From: Marthasterias glacialis
Taxonomy: Eukaryota > Echinodermata > Asteroidea > Forcipulatida > Asteriidae
DNA length: 64,000 nt
Direction of reading: 5' to 3'
Assembly (NCBI GenBank): GCA_911728455.2
Contig: OU452219.1
Location: 23,371,219 to 23,435,218 of the forward strand
Shown here: piece after piece, positions 1 through 13,660 of the stretch
How the letters are laid out: each line of letters opens with the position of its first letter
How positions within the stretch are numbered: the first letter of the stretch is position 1
Position numbers and translations under genes: made by a program
Notes under the pieces: model-generated
Seen by the model: only the letters and a program-made list of their open reading frames with translations
Told to the model about the DNA's origin: nothing
The model's database searches: none

Positions 1-632
1 ACTTTTGGTTTAAAATGGATTACTCTCGAAGGGAAAGGAGTGTTATTTTGCAAAATACAGACGTTGTGATGAGTGCTAAAAATGTCGCTTTGTTTCCCCC
101 GGAGCAGGAGATGGTTTGGGTATGCCGGTTGCCTTGGTGATGCAGTCAATATAAACATCATTCTGCTGGGTTGTTGTTTTACCTTTCCTGAATCGAAATC
201 GCTTGAGAAAAAAAAAAACTTTCATCATGTAATTTTTAAAATTAATTTTGTTTATGAACATGTCTTCCTATGAATTCCCATCAAGAATCAAAAGTGTCAC
301 TAATAATAAACTTCCGGTAAAATTTCTTTGTATATGCATATAGTACCTGTGCGTGAGATTTTAGTACTTCGCGAGCTTGTGGGATTTTTCGACTATACTC
401 GGGATTTGAAGCTAAATACACGTAGTACTTTTTGTAGTCCATCTGTCAGAGTGCGTTTCCACGTTTTCTTGAGCTTGGAAATCTCGTGTTTTTGTACAAT
501 AAATCAAACATAAGCATATATTATAAGCTCACGGACTGCTGAAATCCTAAACATTGCATGGAAACAGCAATGCTTTGTATAGCGTTTGGTTATAAATGAA
601 CTGTAACAAACCCTTTCAACCACTTTGGCATA

Positions 633-697
633 ACATTATGACCAACAGCTTGGTCTTTAGCACTTACATTATGACCAACAGCTTGGTCTTTAGCACT
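633..697. repeat. 33-bp tandem duplication carrying a hairpin
   Basis: Two almost identical 33-bp copies lie at 633-665 and 666-697. Each contains GACCAACAGCTTGGTC, a perfect 6-bp stem with a CAGC loop. Confidence 0.95.
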
Positions 698-2064
698 CTC
701 TCTAAAGATGTTAATGATTTAATCCTCAGAACAGAATTACTGGGTACCGGTATGTTTTGTTGAGTGCTTCATAAGTTTGTTTATTTGCTGTTTATTTTTG
801 TAAATGTACAAGAGTGGAAATGTCACTCTCTCGCCCGTGTGGTGTCAGTTTGGCTGTTTTGAGGGTGAATCTCACAGTGCATCACCCTTTTCGAGTGAAA
901 TTGGAACGAACTTCACTATGATTCAAGTTAAAAGTACCCTATAAAAAGAGTTAGCCGCTTTAAGGGTCATTGCAAGAGTAGTATGGCGGACTCAACGAGT
1001 GTTTTTTTTCCACCTGTTTACATTTAATGTCCCCACATGAAGAAAATGTATTTTGTTCTCAAATGTTGCTTTTGTCTGAAACATAATCTGTATAATATCT
1101 TCATGTTATTGCATATAGAATCATAGCTCAACAGAACTAAGCGATAGATACGACAGTTCGTACAGCTGTGCGGCTCTGGTTTTTAAATGAATGATCTTGA
1201 ATTTGATTATTTCCTAATATACCCAGACGGTTCCTATTTATACACAGTGTATACGCTATAATGTTCACTGAGGGGTCTGTATTTGTGTTTATTAATATAT
1301 TATACCTTGGCATTCTACCTTGTCATTTATAAGTGCCCATCATTATGTGCAGGAGTATAACATCACCGAACTATCTCTGGATCAGAACAACCGAAATGAT
1401 TCATGGGAAATGTTGTGCGCGTCTCCCGCATTATAAACCCACAACGTTTTGATCCCTAGTCAGAGTGCATGCAAATTCGGTGACCACAATTAATGGCAGC
1501 CTCTTCATTAGATGACTACAAGCCTTGTCAGAAGGACGGGAATCGCTTGTCAAGGGAGTCATTTGGTTGTTTGAGACTATCTCACTGATGGAATTCAAGG
1601 GAGTCTTGTACTGAATTGCATTGTGTGCCCATCATGCTATATTAACCACCCATAAAACCGTTAAAAGAACGTCCAATATCGTGTGTCTGCTAAATGACCG
1701 ATAATACTCTACCGGTACCGAATATAGATAACAAAGAGCGCTATAGCGCGGCTCAAGGGCACACTCTTTATGTGGAAAGTCTTTTTGAGTATACCAGTTC
1801 CGTCTGAGCACAATGTTTAGAAGATGGTTTACATCTTGTAATATGCTTCTAAGTGTAAGGCAATTTGTACAAACTGAATAGCTTTAAGCCTTTAAGTGCT
1901 TCAGAAGAATGATCTTCCAACAAATCATGAAATAAAAAATAGCAATTGGAAAGGACGATTATTGATGAAATCTTCTTGTCAAATGCAATATAAACTTATA
2001 AAAGTGGCTGAAACAGATTTCACTAATCAGTTAGATTGATCGAAAGGAAAAGTAGGCTATTTCA

Positions 2065-2165
2065 TTGTTTGTTTGTTTGTTTGTTTGTTTGTTTGTTTGT
2101 TTGTTTGTTTGTTTGTTTGTTTGTTTGTTTTGGGGTGTGTTTGTTTTTGTTTTTGTTTTTTGGGG
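2065..2165. repeat. (TTTG)n microsatellite with T/G-rich tail
   Basis: About 16 uninterrupted TTTG units end near 2130, followed by degenerate TTTTTG and a G run. A short second tract lies at about 2236-2266. Open frames here (VCLF-type) are artefacts of the repeat. Confidence 0.97.
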
Positions 2166-2949
2166 GGAGGGAAAATTAATTGCCATCGTCTGGTGAAAGT
2201 ATCGTCAAATTTGGTGGTCACGTTTTTAATGTTTTTTGTTTGTTTGTTTGTATGTTTGTTGGGTTGTTTTTCATGTCAAATTTACTTTGTATACCTATTT
2301 CCTTTATCTTGTCATACTAATCTGCTAATGGTCACCTAATGGACCTAATGCACAGAATCCATTAGAACATTATAACGTCGGTGCACAAAATGTAGTTTCT
2401 AAGGAATTCCGAAGTTTTAATCCAATATAAGTGTGTCGTTTTTCTTTAAGGAAATTTATTTGGCACACGGCAGCATGTAAATGAAATGATGGAGATACTA
2501 CGGGGCAGCGAGCTACTTCGTGTGGCCACTTTCATGTCTGAGTTAACTGCACCCATAGGCGATCTTTCCAGCCTGTAGCATGTATTATTGTAAACCTAAT
2601 TTGGTATTCACATTTGAAGAATCGCACGCATGCTGACACATGCATTTGTACCTCCCTGTAACGCCATTACTCCCAGACAAAGAAAGATTGGTAAACATTC
2701 TGCGGAATTCATTATCCCCTCTCAAATGTATCTCCATGCACGCCAGTCATTATCATCTTCAAATTTGCAACGGCTGCAAAAGAGAGATTGGGCGGGAAGG
2801 AAACGAAGAGTGGTAGAACCATCGTGGAATGATTGCATTAGCCTCAGAACATCCGTTCTATGCCCGTTATTAGTTTCGTTCTTCGAAAAGTGCACGTGGC
2901 ACTAAATTAGGAGCAGAAAAAAAGGCGACATGACAGAAGGAAATTTACT

Positions 2950-3000
2950 GTTAACAAAATGTCCCCCCCCCCTTATAACAAACAAACAAACAAACAAAAA
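2950..3000. repeat. C run and (CAAA)n microsatellite
   Basis: A run of ten C is followed by (CAAA)n up to 3000. It is the clearest tract in this window with CAAA, rather than TTTG, on the + strand. Confidence 0.9.
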
Positions 3001-4689
3001 CGCCGCCGGCCAAGTTTGTGTTTATATCTAGCGGAAGATGTAGGCCTACTTTTCGTGTGCGATACGACCGTATGTAAAAAAATTACGGATAGAATCGGAG
3101 GCTTCAAAACTACGTTATGTGTAAATTCGTATTATGTTCACTGAGTGGACCTATTCAATACGCTCTGGTCGTTGGTACTTGCTGTAGCCTACTAACCAAA
3201 TATTCATATAACCAGGAACAGCACTGTCATAAGAAATATTACCAAATGGATTTGTAAAAAGATCTAATCACACATGCGAAAATGATGATTACATTTTATC
3301 GTTCTCTAAGAGCTTCTCAAACACCTAGGACTAATACACGCAATATTTTGCATTGAATTATCCCTGGGCCCAATAACTGCCACCCAGACAACTGCACAGT
3401 CTCTCAGTCATGTCTATGGCCATTTTCAAGTGCATTATGATCTAATAAATTGAAACTTCCCCGTTATTGATTCTTGTAGGACATTGCCGGGGTGATGGTC
3501 GCGCAATCCAAAGCCCCTCCACTCGGCACAACAAATAGGCCTACAAACACCTTCTTCTTATCATCCTGTCATTAGTGAACGTGTCGCCTTAAGTGATAAT
3601 GGAAGATGGTTGATCGTTGACAAGTGATTAGTAATGCATCCCTGCTATGTTAATCAATTAACCCTCGCCCGATGCCAAGTGTAATTTACTCAGAAACAAA
3701 AAGTGGAGCGCGTGTTGTCGAGGCTCATCAGCTCAATCTGCACGTAGGCGCGGCCGAAAGCTGCGAGCCAAGGGATATACAGCTATATCATCGAGTACAT
3801 AGGGAATGATTGGGATTGATCCGTAATTCCATGTTAATCGGGAGTCTCGGCTCAGGTGGGCTGTATGCAGACGGCTAGATTCTCGCCCGTAGCCTACTGG
3901 AGGAATGGGGGCAATCCCACACGGCGGTCCGGCCCAGAGAAGTCCTCGGGCACTCATACGAAACTATTTGCGATTCTGTCGGTTCATCGACATGGTTTAA
4001 TCCCCACACGACTCCTTTAAAGCAGGACTTGACGCAATGCTCTCGTAATTTCATGGGAGCGAGAATTGAATTATGCATTTCTCGATTTGTGATTGATCGC
4101 ATGCTATTCTCATCGAACTTAAAACTACATCGGATGAAGAGTCAATGGTTTCGGTTTATTCATCCTCTGTTAATAGCCTACATCGCAAAATTAAGCTTTC
4201 TTTTGCAACGTTGGAGCTGCCAGTTTTGCCAACCTTGGTTGGCAAAAGTACGGGAAGCCTTCACTGCAAAAAAATTCACCAGTTAATCATTATAGTTACC
4301 CATATCACTGACAAATCAATTGTGAATCTAGCAACATTTTTGTGCTCGCCATACTTATGAAATTCGACCCCAATAAGAATCTTAATAACAATAGTCTCTG
4401 TTTAAACCGTCATAGGAAAAATAACAAGGATAGATTGGCAGGCTGTCTTTTTTAAAAGGGATGTCAAGGCCCATTGATGGCGAAACGAACGTTGGTTAAA
4501 CTTTTGCGTTGAACTGGACAATTATACATGAACTGTGTTGTAATATTTTAACAAAATTACTTGTGTTAGGCTTTAAGGAAACATCCCTGTACTTTAAGCC
4601 TCTTCGTTTTACCTTATGACCATGGTAGTATTGTCTAGATAGTAGTCACAACAGCAAGGAAAGATGACACGCCTTTAGTCTCCTTAAAG

Positions 4690-5020
4690 GTCCAATACAG
4701 GAATGGTATTCATCCAAAAGAATATTTATTAGTATCAGTCTGAAAGCTTACTGATTATGAAGTTCATACCAGTAGCAATCTGCCATAGCACTATTTCTGT
4801 CTGAAATACTGGCAAAGTCGAGAAAATAGAATTAGAGACCCCGATTTTAATATCGGTTGTAACAATCTAAATTAAGATCAATGCGTTTACACGCTGTAAA
4901 GTGTGCACGGTTTTTCACTATTTTCTCCTGACTTGGACAACGGATTGAACCAAAATGTTCGCAGTTTTTTTCACATAGGCCTATATTGAATCTGCAATAT
5001 CAGCTTTACTAATCCTATAT
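4690..5020. repeat. Interspersed repeat, copy A (same family as 63315-63640)
   Basis: Shared blocks with the 63.3-kb copy: ATACAGGANTGGTA, ATCAGTCTG, GGTTATGAAGTTNATNCCAGTA-like, ATTTCTGTC, GATTTTAAT, and ACTTNGACAACGGATT, at matching spacing. It is non-coding. It resembles from memory a widespread non-autonomous repeat of echinoderm genomes; the name is unknown to me. Confidence 0.75.
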
Positions 5021-5080
5021 TTTACCTTTAAAGCATACTCTTTGTCGCTTCTGTCACGCACCATACTATCCGCCTAGGTT

Positions 5081-5148
5081 TGTCGGACATAATGATTAAT
5101 GTGTCGAACACAATGGTTTTTCTGACACAATGTCGGACAGAATGGTCC
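5081..5148. repeat. Degenerate TGTCGGACANAATG repeats
   Basis: Four variants of TGTCGGACATAATG occur within 68 bp: TGTCGGACATAATG, TGTCGAACACAATG, TCTGACACAATG and TGTCGGACAGAATG. Confidence 0.75.
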
Positions 5149-8100
5149 GTAACGCATGTCTGTTAGCGTGTGATCAACTGGAGCAAATGTGTTTCTCTTC
5201 CATCCACATTAATGTAGCTACACGTGAGCTGGAGAAACATTACTGTTATGAACTTTTCAGAGATTAAAAATGTTATTGCATTTCAGAGAACCAATTCCAA
5301 CATAGACAACATGCCGCAGTGTAAAATCTATCTGATACGTGCGTGGGGCACATTTTGATGAAAAGTGTCAGAGACAAAATTGTATTGAGCCATTGGCATT
5401 CTTTTTATTATACCATCAGCAACATGAGTAACAAATCCATTTGTCATTCTCTTTGTGACACATTCAGTTGTGCATATCTATTATTAGAAGGTAGCCATGT
5501 ATTAAAAAACGCTCGGAGTGATTAATGTTTAAAAAAAAAAATTAATGCAAACAAACAAAAAACATGGTTGGCGTTGCAAGCGTGGGCCAGCGTTGGTTTA
5601 AATAAAAACCGACATTGAATATCGCGTTCTTTCATGAAAGTCCTGCTCCGCCATCGAGAGACCCAGGTGCTAGATTAAATTTCAAAACCGAATCAACCAG
5701 ACCAATTTCTAACACTATACAATTTTTCATTTTTTGCAATAAAAGACAGTAGGGAAATCCCAAATCTGTTTGTTTAAGCTGGTATTGGTTTTGGATTCGT
5801 TTTAATTATACTAAAAGAACCTTAAACACTTCATATTGAGCATTATTGTGTACACACGGTTTTTGAAAGATTTCAAGGTTGGCTCATATTACACGCGACA
5901 TCATTGTGAGCTGGTTTGGGTCTCCTTTGCACACGGTGGTTCCTCACAAGCTGTACACACACAAACCGCGAACATTTAAACACGATTCGGTTTCACGCGG
6001 TCTTTAAGCTCGCACGATAAGATAATGATGTCCTGGGCAACATTCGAAGACATTTAAGAGCGAATCGGCGGCAAAATGAAATATGTCAATAATGGCCGGA
6101 GCGCACAATGCAATTGTTTGGGCGATGTAAAGTTTGCATGATCGAAAGCTGAATCTATAAATGGATGTCGATTGGGTTTCATGTTGCTGTAGAGGAGTGA
6201 GCCGCGGTGCGTTGCTCCGTACCTCCATTCCTTCAATTACGCAGTTGAAACGGACTCCGGAGTCAAACGGAGGGTGAGTTGTGTGTAATTGCGCAAGGAG
6301 CACCGGGCAAAAGCTTCGCTTCTAAGTGCACCGCCTTGGGGCGACGTATTTCATTTTCAAAATATTGGCAATGTTTGTAATAAAATACGGTCAGACAACC
6401 TCTCCATTTGTAATACGATGCTTGTTTGTGAATCATGCACAAATCCATGCTTAATTTGAGAATTTACGGACACAGTGCCAATGCCCTAGTGCATTCTTTG
6501 TTTAAGGTGAAGACTTCTCAAAAGGTAGCACTTAAGGGCTCTTGTCACCACTCAATGTGCCAATGTGTTGATGTATTTCACATCAGTCAACGCTATTAAA
6601 GTCTTCACTTTGGGCTATGTGTGGACCCAGAGAGAGAGAGAGATGTGACGACCTCACTGCTTCAACTATGTCAACAGTGTGAATGTGAGGTCTTCATCTT
6701 ACATAAGTTTCACGAGACGCGTGGAAATGACAACTTATTTTTTTGTATATTATGTGCCATAAATTTTAATTTTAAACACGGGGAATAAAAACCATCTGCA
6801 TTTTTTTGTTTTCACTGACTGACTGTACCCATTAATGTCTTCTTACACATTCGTATTAACCTAGATTTTGTTCCATTTCGGCATTTTTTTTGTACCTAAA
6901 ATAATCAAATTTCCTCATGGCTGTTCCTAATTATTAGGCCACAGAATGGTATCTTTACGTCATGTAAAATAAAAACGTTCGGATTTTGAACGCAATGCAG
7001 GATGACTCCCAGACATTCTGCATTGAGTTATGGACACAAAGAGCCAGAACTTACACAAATTGAATTGTCAATCGCAAGGCTTGCTGAACAATTCCTGTAA
7101 AGAATTCAGTGGAATTCATGGATGTGACCTTCGGTCAAACGGGGATTGAATTCATGCAGTTTCTCATCAGAACCAGTACCTGTAGGCCCTTAGCTATTCA
7201 AAGACAAGCGCGGATCGGCAAGGATGAGAGATAACTACGTTTGGTTAATTTGCATATGTCATGACCTTGCGGTTTTTGTGTATTGAGAATAGGACTTTTC
7301 GCACCTGTAGTGAGAGTTCGGTGCATGTGAGGGTGGCCATCACTTTGATGGGGGTCCAATATCCCCATCTGAGCACATTTATACGCAGAAGGAATCACTA
7401 ACCATGCATATAGTCAATCAACTCTTGCACACGATAATTAGAGTTCAAAAGTGGTGGACAGGGTTGCTAGGCGACGTTTCTGAATGAGTTTACAAATACA
7501 ATCCACTACTAAAATATTACAATCAATCAAACAAACCTTCATAATACTATTGTTCATCCATGTTCCTCAAAATGGTCTGTAACGTAATCGTAAGATTAAG
7601 AGGCGCTTCTACTTTTTTTAAGCGTTTCTTTAAAGCAAACAACGCGTGAAGGAATCATGGGTTCGAGGAGGCCTTACTCCTGGTTGTGTTTTTGCACGAG
7701 CTGTATATAAAACGTGGTTGGATGCAGCCTTTATTAGGCCCCCCTGCAAGCATAAAATATTCGCTTGTTTACGACTAGTTGAGCAGAATGAATGAGGAGC
7801 TTTTCCACAACCAGAGCTATCACGCAGTGCTTGACCTGCAGGCATTTCATGACAGTAACGTATGTCTTTATTTAACTTTTTAAGATGGAAATATAGGGAA
7901 AGGTCTCAGCAGGCTTGCACTGACTTCGTTTCTTCTTCTGTTTCTTTTTCTTCTTCATGATGGATGTAATTCTTTTCAATGATTACTTTGCAAGCTTGGA
8001 TCATGATAATCTAACACATTGTGAGCTACACACAAATCAGTACCGATGCTAAATTTGACGTTATTCATGAAGTCTTTTTGTGTTTCTTTTGTGTTTCTGT

Positions 8101-8523
8101 GAAAATCCGCCCCGAGGCCGCGATAATAAAAGTTAAGCTTGGAAAAGTTAAGAATTTGTTTTTTATCATACTAATATCAAAGTAATTCTGCCATTAATAT
8201 TTTAGCTTTTCAGAATGGTTTTATTTTGAATTTAATTTACTCTGCAAAAGCAGTCAGACAATGACGCATGTTACAAAAGATATATTGTATATACCACTAA
8301 TAATAATGGTTTAAGGCCGACAAATTACAAAGAACTGTTTACCCTGAATGTTTAATTTCAGAATTAAGAATACTGTTCTGGGGGTATATCGCATTTACAT
8401 CATTGTTTCATTGTTTAATCAAGACAAACAGACAGTGGGGAAACATAGTCTGTGCTCCAACATAATGCTAGGGTATAATTAATGATAATAATCTGTGAGC
8501 ACAAGGTACCGGATAATTCACCA

Positions 8524-8537
8524 ACAGCAGAGGGCGC
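8524..8537 (+). promoter_or_regulatory. CTCF-core-like motif
   Basis: ACAGCAGAGGGCGC matches 13 of 14 positions of the CTCF core. It stands alone in non-coding sequence. Confidence 0.4.
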
Positions 8538-10734
8538 TGCGTACAAAACAGCTGGTTGTCTTTATTCTAATCGCTTGTTTGGCGTTGTAATTGTTATTAG
8601 AGAAATGCTTTCTATTCGCTTTGATGAGGATGCAACAGAACATCTTTCTAATACTTGTTTAGATAGTCCAATCTTGTAAATTTCGAATCCTACCAGACTG
8701 ACTTTGAGGGTACGCTGTTTGTTTCGCACCAACGCCTTTAAGGTAATGCAATTTACACAACTTTTCAATTGGTATTTCGATCGGGACATTTTTTTTCTTT
8801 TGCTACAGCCAAAAGTGTACTTAATTGATTCTCTCCGATTGAAATTAAGTTTGCAACAGTGACGGAAGTTGGAGTGTGTAATGACACTTGTGTGTAGACC
8901 CGCCGTAAGGGGTCGTAGCAGAAGCCCCAGGCCTCTACCCATTGTGCCTTCTCTTTCTGAACAGCTAACGGGGAAAAATGGTTTATTAGCTTCAACTACC
9001 GAGTAGAAATCACAATTACAACTTCATCGATAACTGTACGCAGTCTTTGCGCGTCAAACGATCTCTTTTTTATAGGCAGATGTTTTGCCGTTGGGGCGAT
9101 ATCGGTTCTTGCTCGGCCAAGAGCACCATGCCTGCCAATAGGGGGCTCTTATTGCAACTCGTATGGGCGGCCACGGCAAATCGATGAGACTTTGGAGATC
9201 CAAGCGCTAAGGACTCATCTTGCCTTTTTAAAAGGGAACTGATGCTGCAAACGACGAGGCTTTTATTGAGTTTCTTCTCCCGGAGTTGATCCCGGGGAAG
9301 AAGCTAATACTGCCCTAGAACGGGAGACGGGAGATCAGTGTCTGTGAATCCTGAGAATATAATATGAGACACAATTCTGCTGTGCCAATTAAACTTCTTC
9401 TGCGCCGGTTTGGGTTAACACACAATTACAAGAATACCACGGACTGCGTGAAACTAATAACACCGCAACATTGTGCAACCCGTTTGTCGCATTCCGAGGC
9501 CCATTTGGACATAGTATGAGGGTTCGGTGTCATGAAAGTCTCATCTTTGCTTTTAGATTTGAGTACCGGTATACTAATATTTAAACAGACAGAAACCTGT
9601 GATTGTAACCTCTTAGAGACGGTTTGCAGTGATGACGAGAATTTGCGAAGGAACAGGGGGGGTTTCGCGACTTCTTCAATTTTAAAACTACACAAAGTAT
9701 GCAGAAACCTGTATCTCTATCAACGTAGCCTGTCATGAAGCGAACATTAATGATGGCATCGTTTGCAAGAAGTTTAGTTCACATTCGGTTCGTAGGTTCG
9801 CAAGAGATAGCTAGCATTTGACATTTTGGGTTCATCAAGAGACGACCGAACTGAATGTTTTACGTAAAAAAATGCGTCATAATTTCACTATTATTATACA
9901 CAGTTCAACGTGTGTGATGCAGATTGTAACGAGTCTATGGCAAGACTAGCCGGTGGTGCGAAATGGTAATTGTTGGCGCTTTTGCCAAACGTAACATGGA
10001 CAATTATGTATATACTATTTTTGGTGACCATGATAGTTACGTAACAAAAGATGAATGTAATAATTTGAATGTTTGTGTTTTTTGCCAGTACACCGATGTA
10101 TCTATAATAATATGAAGTTAGCCAGGTTGGCTGTCTCTGGCGATGGAGCTTTCATCTGATAACGATTACTGCAGTGAAATAATGTCCTGTCTGTACGCGT
10201 AATTAAAACAATTTATTTATCGTTACGCTAGAATAGGCTGGCGTGATAACCAGTAAGGACATGAAACATTTTAAATTGCAACGACTAAACGATCAATACA
10301 CTGTACCCATATGTAAATAATATGAAGTAAATGAATAGCTAAAACACGTGGGAAGGCTTGACAGCTTCACAGCTCAGCTAAGTTTTGTTGTTCTAGGCCC
10401 AATTTAGTGGCACTGTTTAAGGTAACTGGTAAAGCGTGTGATTATGTAGGCCATAAGTTCACAAACCCACGATAAGCAGAGACATGATATTAACATCTAT
10501 CTCAGCACAGACATGATGTTGGGCCCTGATCAACATATGTTTTTAATCAAAATCAAACAGCAAAAACCATCCGGGCCTACTTATATTTTTTAGCTGGAAT
10601 AAACGCATCGGAAATCATTTCTGAGAAAATATTATGTGGTGCATTTGACTTAGATTCGCTTTTCGTTGAAGGCAAACGCAGGAAGCAAGGTAGATGTGCC
10701 ACATTATTTCTGGGGGGTTGCAAGTTAGCATGAC

Positions 10735-11160
10735 TTGATTGCATGCATGACCAAACATGAAATATAATGATTTGGCATTCATGCATGGCATGACACAACG
10801 CTAAATCATAACACGGCATGACGTTGGCGTGAGATGACGTTCACCATTTGACATGTCGTTGGACGTGGTCTAATATTACATCACGTCATTTTAAAGTACA
10901 CAAGGTGGTGTTTCAAACATCCTTAGAGTTTTGTTAACATTCATGATCATGTGATGTGTTGTGAAGTGCTGTAAGTGTTAACAGCATTTTTTACGCCGTG
11001 GAGAGCTTTTGTTGGTTTCGTTGTCACGACAAGGCATGTCTGATATGCTGTTGTAATACTGTACGGAGATACCTTGGTAGTAATTATGACATGTACATGA
11101 CTTGACATGATATGACATTTCTTGGCTTGATTAGACTTGACATCACTCAAACCGAATGAT
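10735..11160. repeat. Degenerate TGACATG-type simple repeats
   Basis: The motifs CATGAC, TGACATG and CATGCATG recur over about 425 bp, most densely at 11088-11145. Probably an eroded pentamer or hexamer array. Confidence 0.6.
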
Positions 11161-13330
11161 ATGAAATGTAAAGAATATGAACTATTTCCTGCATCCCTTG
11201 GAATCCTTCACAAGAGTCCTGCCCCATAATATGCAGGACATTTATGTAGGATCTGGATCATTAGGGAAAAAATGGAAGTATATATATGTTTCCATTAGCC
11301 GTCTGAGCAGGGGTCTCTCTTGACGTGCTTACTAATTTGGTTGCCATGGTTTCGCCAACAATAACCTTCATGTTCTGAATCTGGGACACACCGTTATAGG
11401 TCATTTTTTGCGCCAAGTTGACAATGTGCTGGGACGTATATAGATGTCATAAACATGTAGATCAAACGATTCACGCCATCCCTGGATGAAGGGGTAAGCA
11501 TGATACGTCATTAGAGGCAGAGAGAGTGCCTGTCGCTGGGGAGCGAGGGAAAAGGGGTTGGACACGAGGGGGAGTGGTCAGCATTGTGCCTTTAAGTAAT
11601 TTGTGGATGTGATGCGGTTCTGAAACCACGTGTAGTTTTTTTTTGCGTGGGCGTGCACGTATTCAAACACCGAGAACGGGTTTTTGTGTATTTGTTGCAG
11701 CCCGTACCTCCATTGAGATATGATTGTCGTGTGTATTGGAAACCGTGTCAAACTGTGCTACTACAGGGCAGCGTGCTGCTGGTTGCTGTATTTGTTGTGT
11801 TTTGTAAGTAAATCTGATGGGATGTCATTTAGCTTGTAATCTCATTTAACTCAGCCTGACCAGGTTCACTCGCAGGAAAGAAACGTCAGTGGCAATCAAC
11901 AGTGGCTTGGGTCATTCCTACATACAGCTATGTTTGCTTAGTTTATATTCTTCGGGATGCTTTTTAAATGTCATTGGACGAAAACCCGTTGTTAAGTTAT
12001 TAAGTGAAACATTTTCTCTCTTTTTCCCCTCCATTGACATTTATTTTGTGCAGCGGAGTTGGATTCTTGTGAACTGTGTCAACACCGCCCCGTGTTATTC
12101 ACGCCGATGAGGCAATCAGGAGACGCGGCCGGAGCCTGTCTGCCCTAGCTACACACAATGTCCACTCAATACTGCAAATTCGGTTTGGCATACCGAGGAC
12201 CAGCTTAGGCCCATTAGCGACCGTGGCTAGATTAAAGACGGGTCGTTGTGGGAAATCAACAGCCAAAAACGTGCCAGCTCCGGGAGAGGGGTCAACACGG
12301 AAACTTTATTCGCTGCTCGTGGATAATTACAGGTATGAAAAACTCCTCTATAACTCCAACCACTGGAGATCATGGTGCAATCATATTGAAGTGTTTTAAA
12401 GATCACATGTTTGGTAATCTGTACCCAAAGGAGAGGCATCATTTTGAAAAGCTGTTTTAAAGAGTGAAAACAAATTGCATTTTTTTACTGGATTGGCTAC
12501 TACTAAAATGTCTATCATGTTTCGGCGATTGTGTTGCTGTCCTATTTTTAGTTAGGGACTGCCATCTACTGAATTTGCAGAACACTAAGCAATTAAGCAA
12601 TTTAAATTGCGCGTGTTTTGAGCTTACCATAGAGTCTGTGAGCTTACTAAATTGTTAATGTCAAACACTCGAGCAAAATTGTCACAATAAAAAAAGTGTT
12701 GTTTTCGTCTGGAAATATAACAACCCGAACAAATCCCAGAGCAAATGTCAGAAACGAGCGCTGTGGCTTTGTTTTTAATGCACACCACCTGCACATAAAC
12801 TAATGCAAGTAATTCTATACCGTTGCGGCCTTCCACATCAAACATCCATTACGCACATTCTCGGGTAATCCGCCACATAAGGACAAGAATTCTCAGCCAT
12901 CAGTCGGCGATCGACGAAACATTTTGACTGATGGACGTCATTTACCGACAAATGGCCACGCGTTTCTGTTTGTACAACAACATGAAGAGTCACATGTATG
13001 ACACCTCGCCTGTTCAGTGTATACACATTCAATTTATGGGACCGATCCATATACATGTGTTATGATTGCTTCGACACAGGTGTTTTACTAAATGGAAACA
13101 GCTTCGACTTCTCCGAGTTTTGTGTAAAACAGGAGGTACAAACTAAAGTGGATTTTACATTTAATGTATGGAGTTAGTTGTACCCGATCGATTTCCCTTG
13201 AAGAAAATAATTATACCACACGTACAATATTTTGTTCCCATTTTTGATGTGGATTTTTGAGTTGTTTTCTAAAGAGATGGTGTATTGTGTTTTTTTCACA
13301 CAAACTCCCGTAACCAGCTGTATTTGTCTC

Positions 13331-13660
13331 GTGTTTGTTTGTTTGTTTGCTGGGTTGTTGGGTTGTTTGTTTATTTGTTTGTTTGTTTGTTTGTTTGTTT
13401 GTTGGGTTGTTTTTTGGTGGTTTGTTGGTTTTTTGGTTGGTTTGTTTTATGTCTGTTGGTTGGTTGGTTGGTTGGTTTGTTGGTTGGTTGGTTGGTTGGT
13501 TTGTTTGTTTGTTTGTTTGTTTGTTTGTTTGTTTGCCTGTTTGCCTGTTTGCCTGTTTGTTTGTTTGTTTGTTTGTTTGTTTGTTTGTTTGTTTGTTTGC
13601 CTGTTTGTTTGCCTGTTTGTCTGCCTGTCTTTTTTCTTTCTTTTTTTCTTTTTTTTTTGC
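13331..13660. repeat. Large compound TTTG/TTGG/TGCC microsatellite
   Basis: About 330 bp of TTTG repeats with TTGG, TTGGG and TGCCTG variants, ending in a T/C-rich tract. Long frames on both strands (13232-13743) are repeat artefacts with low-complexity translations. Confidence 0.97.

Larger units (their letters stand above)
1..11700. other. Gene-free stretch, left part
   Basis: No recognisable coding sequence on either strand. Frames are short, lack family motifs and have no supporting splice pattern. It holds the 633 tandem pair, TTTG and CAAA tracts, the 4.7-kb interspersed repeat, a CTCF-like site at 8524, a hairpin-forming CTTCTCCCGG/CCGGGGAAG pair at about 9274-9300, and the TGACATG region. 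Confidence 0.6.
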
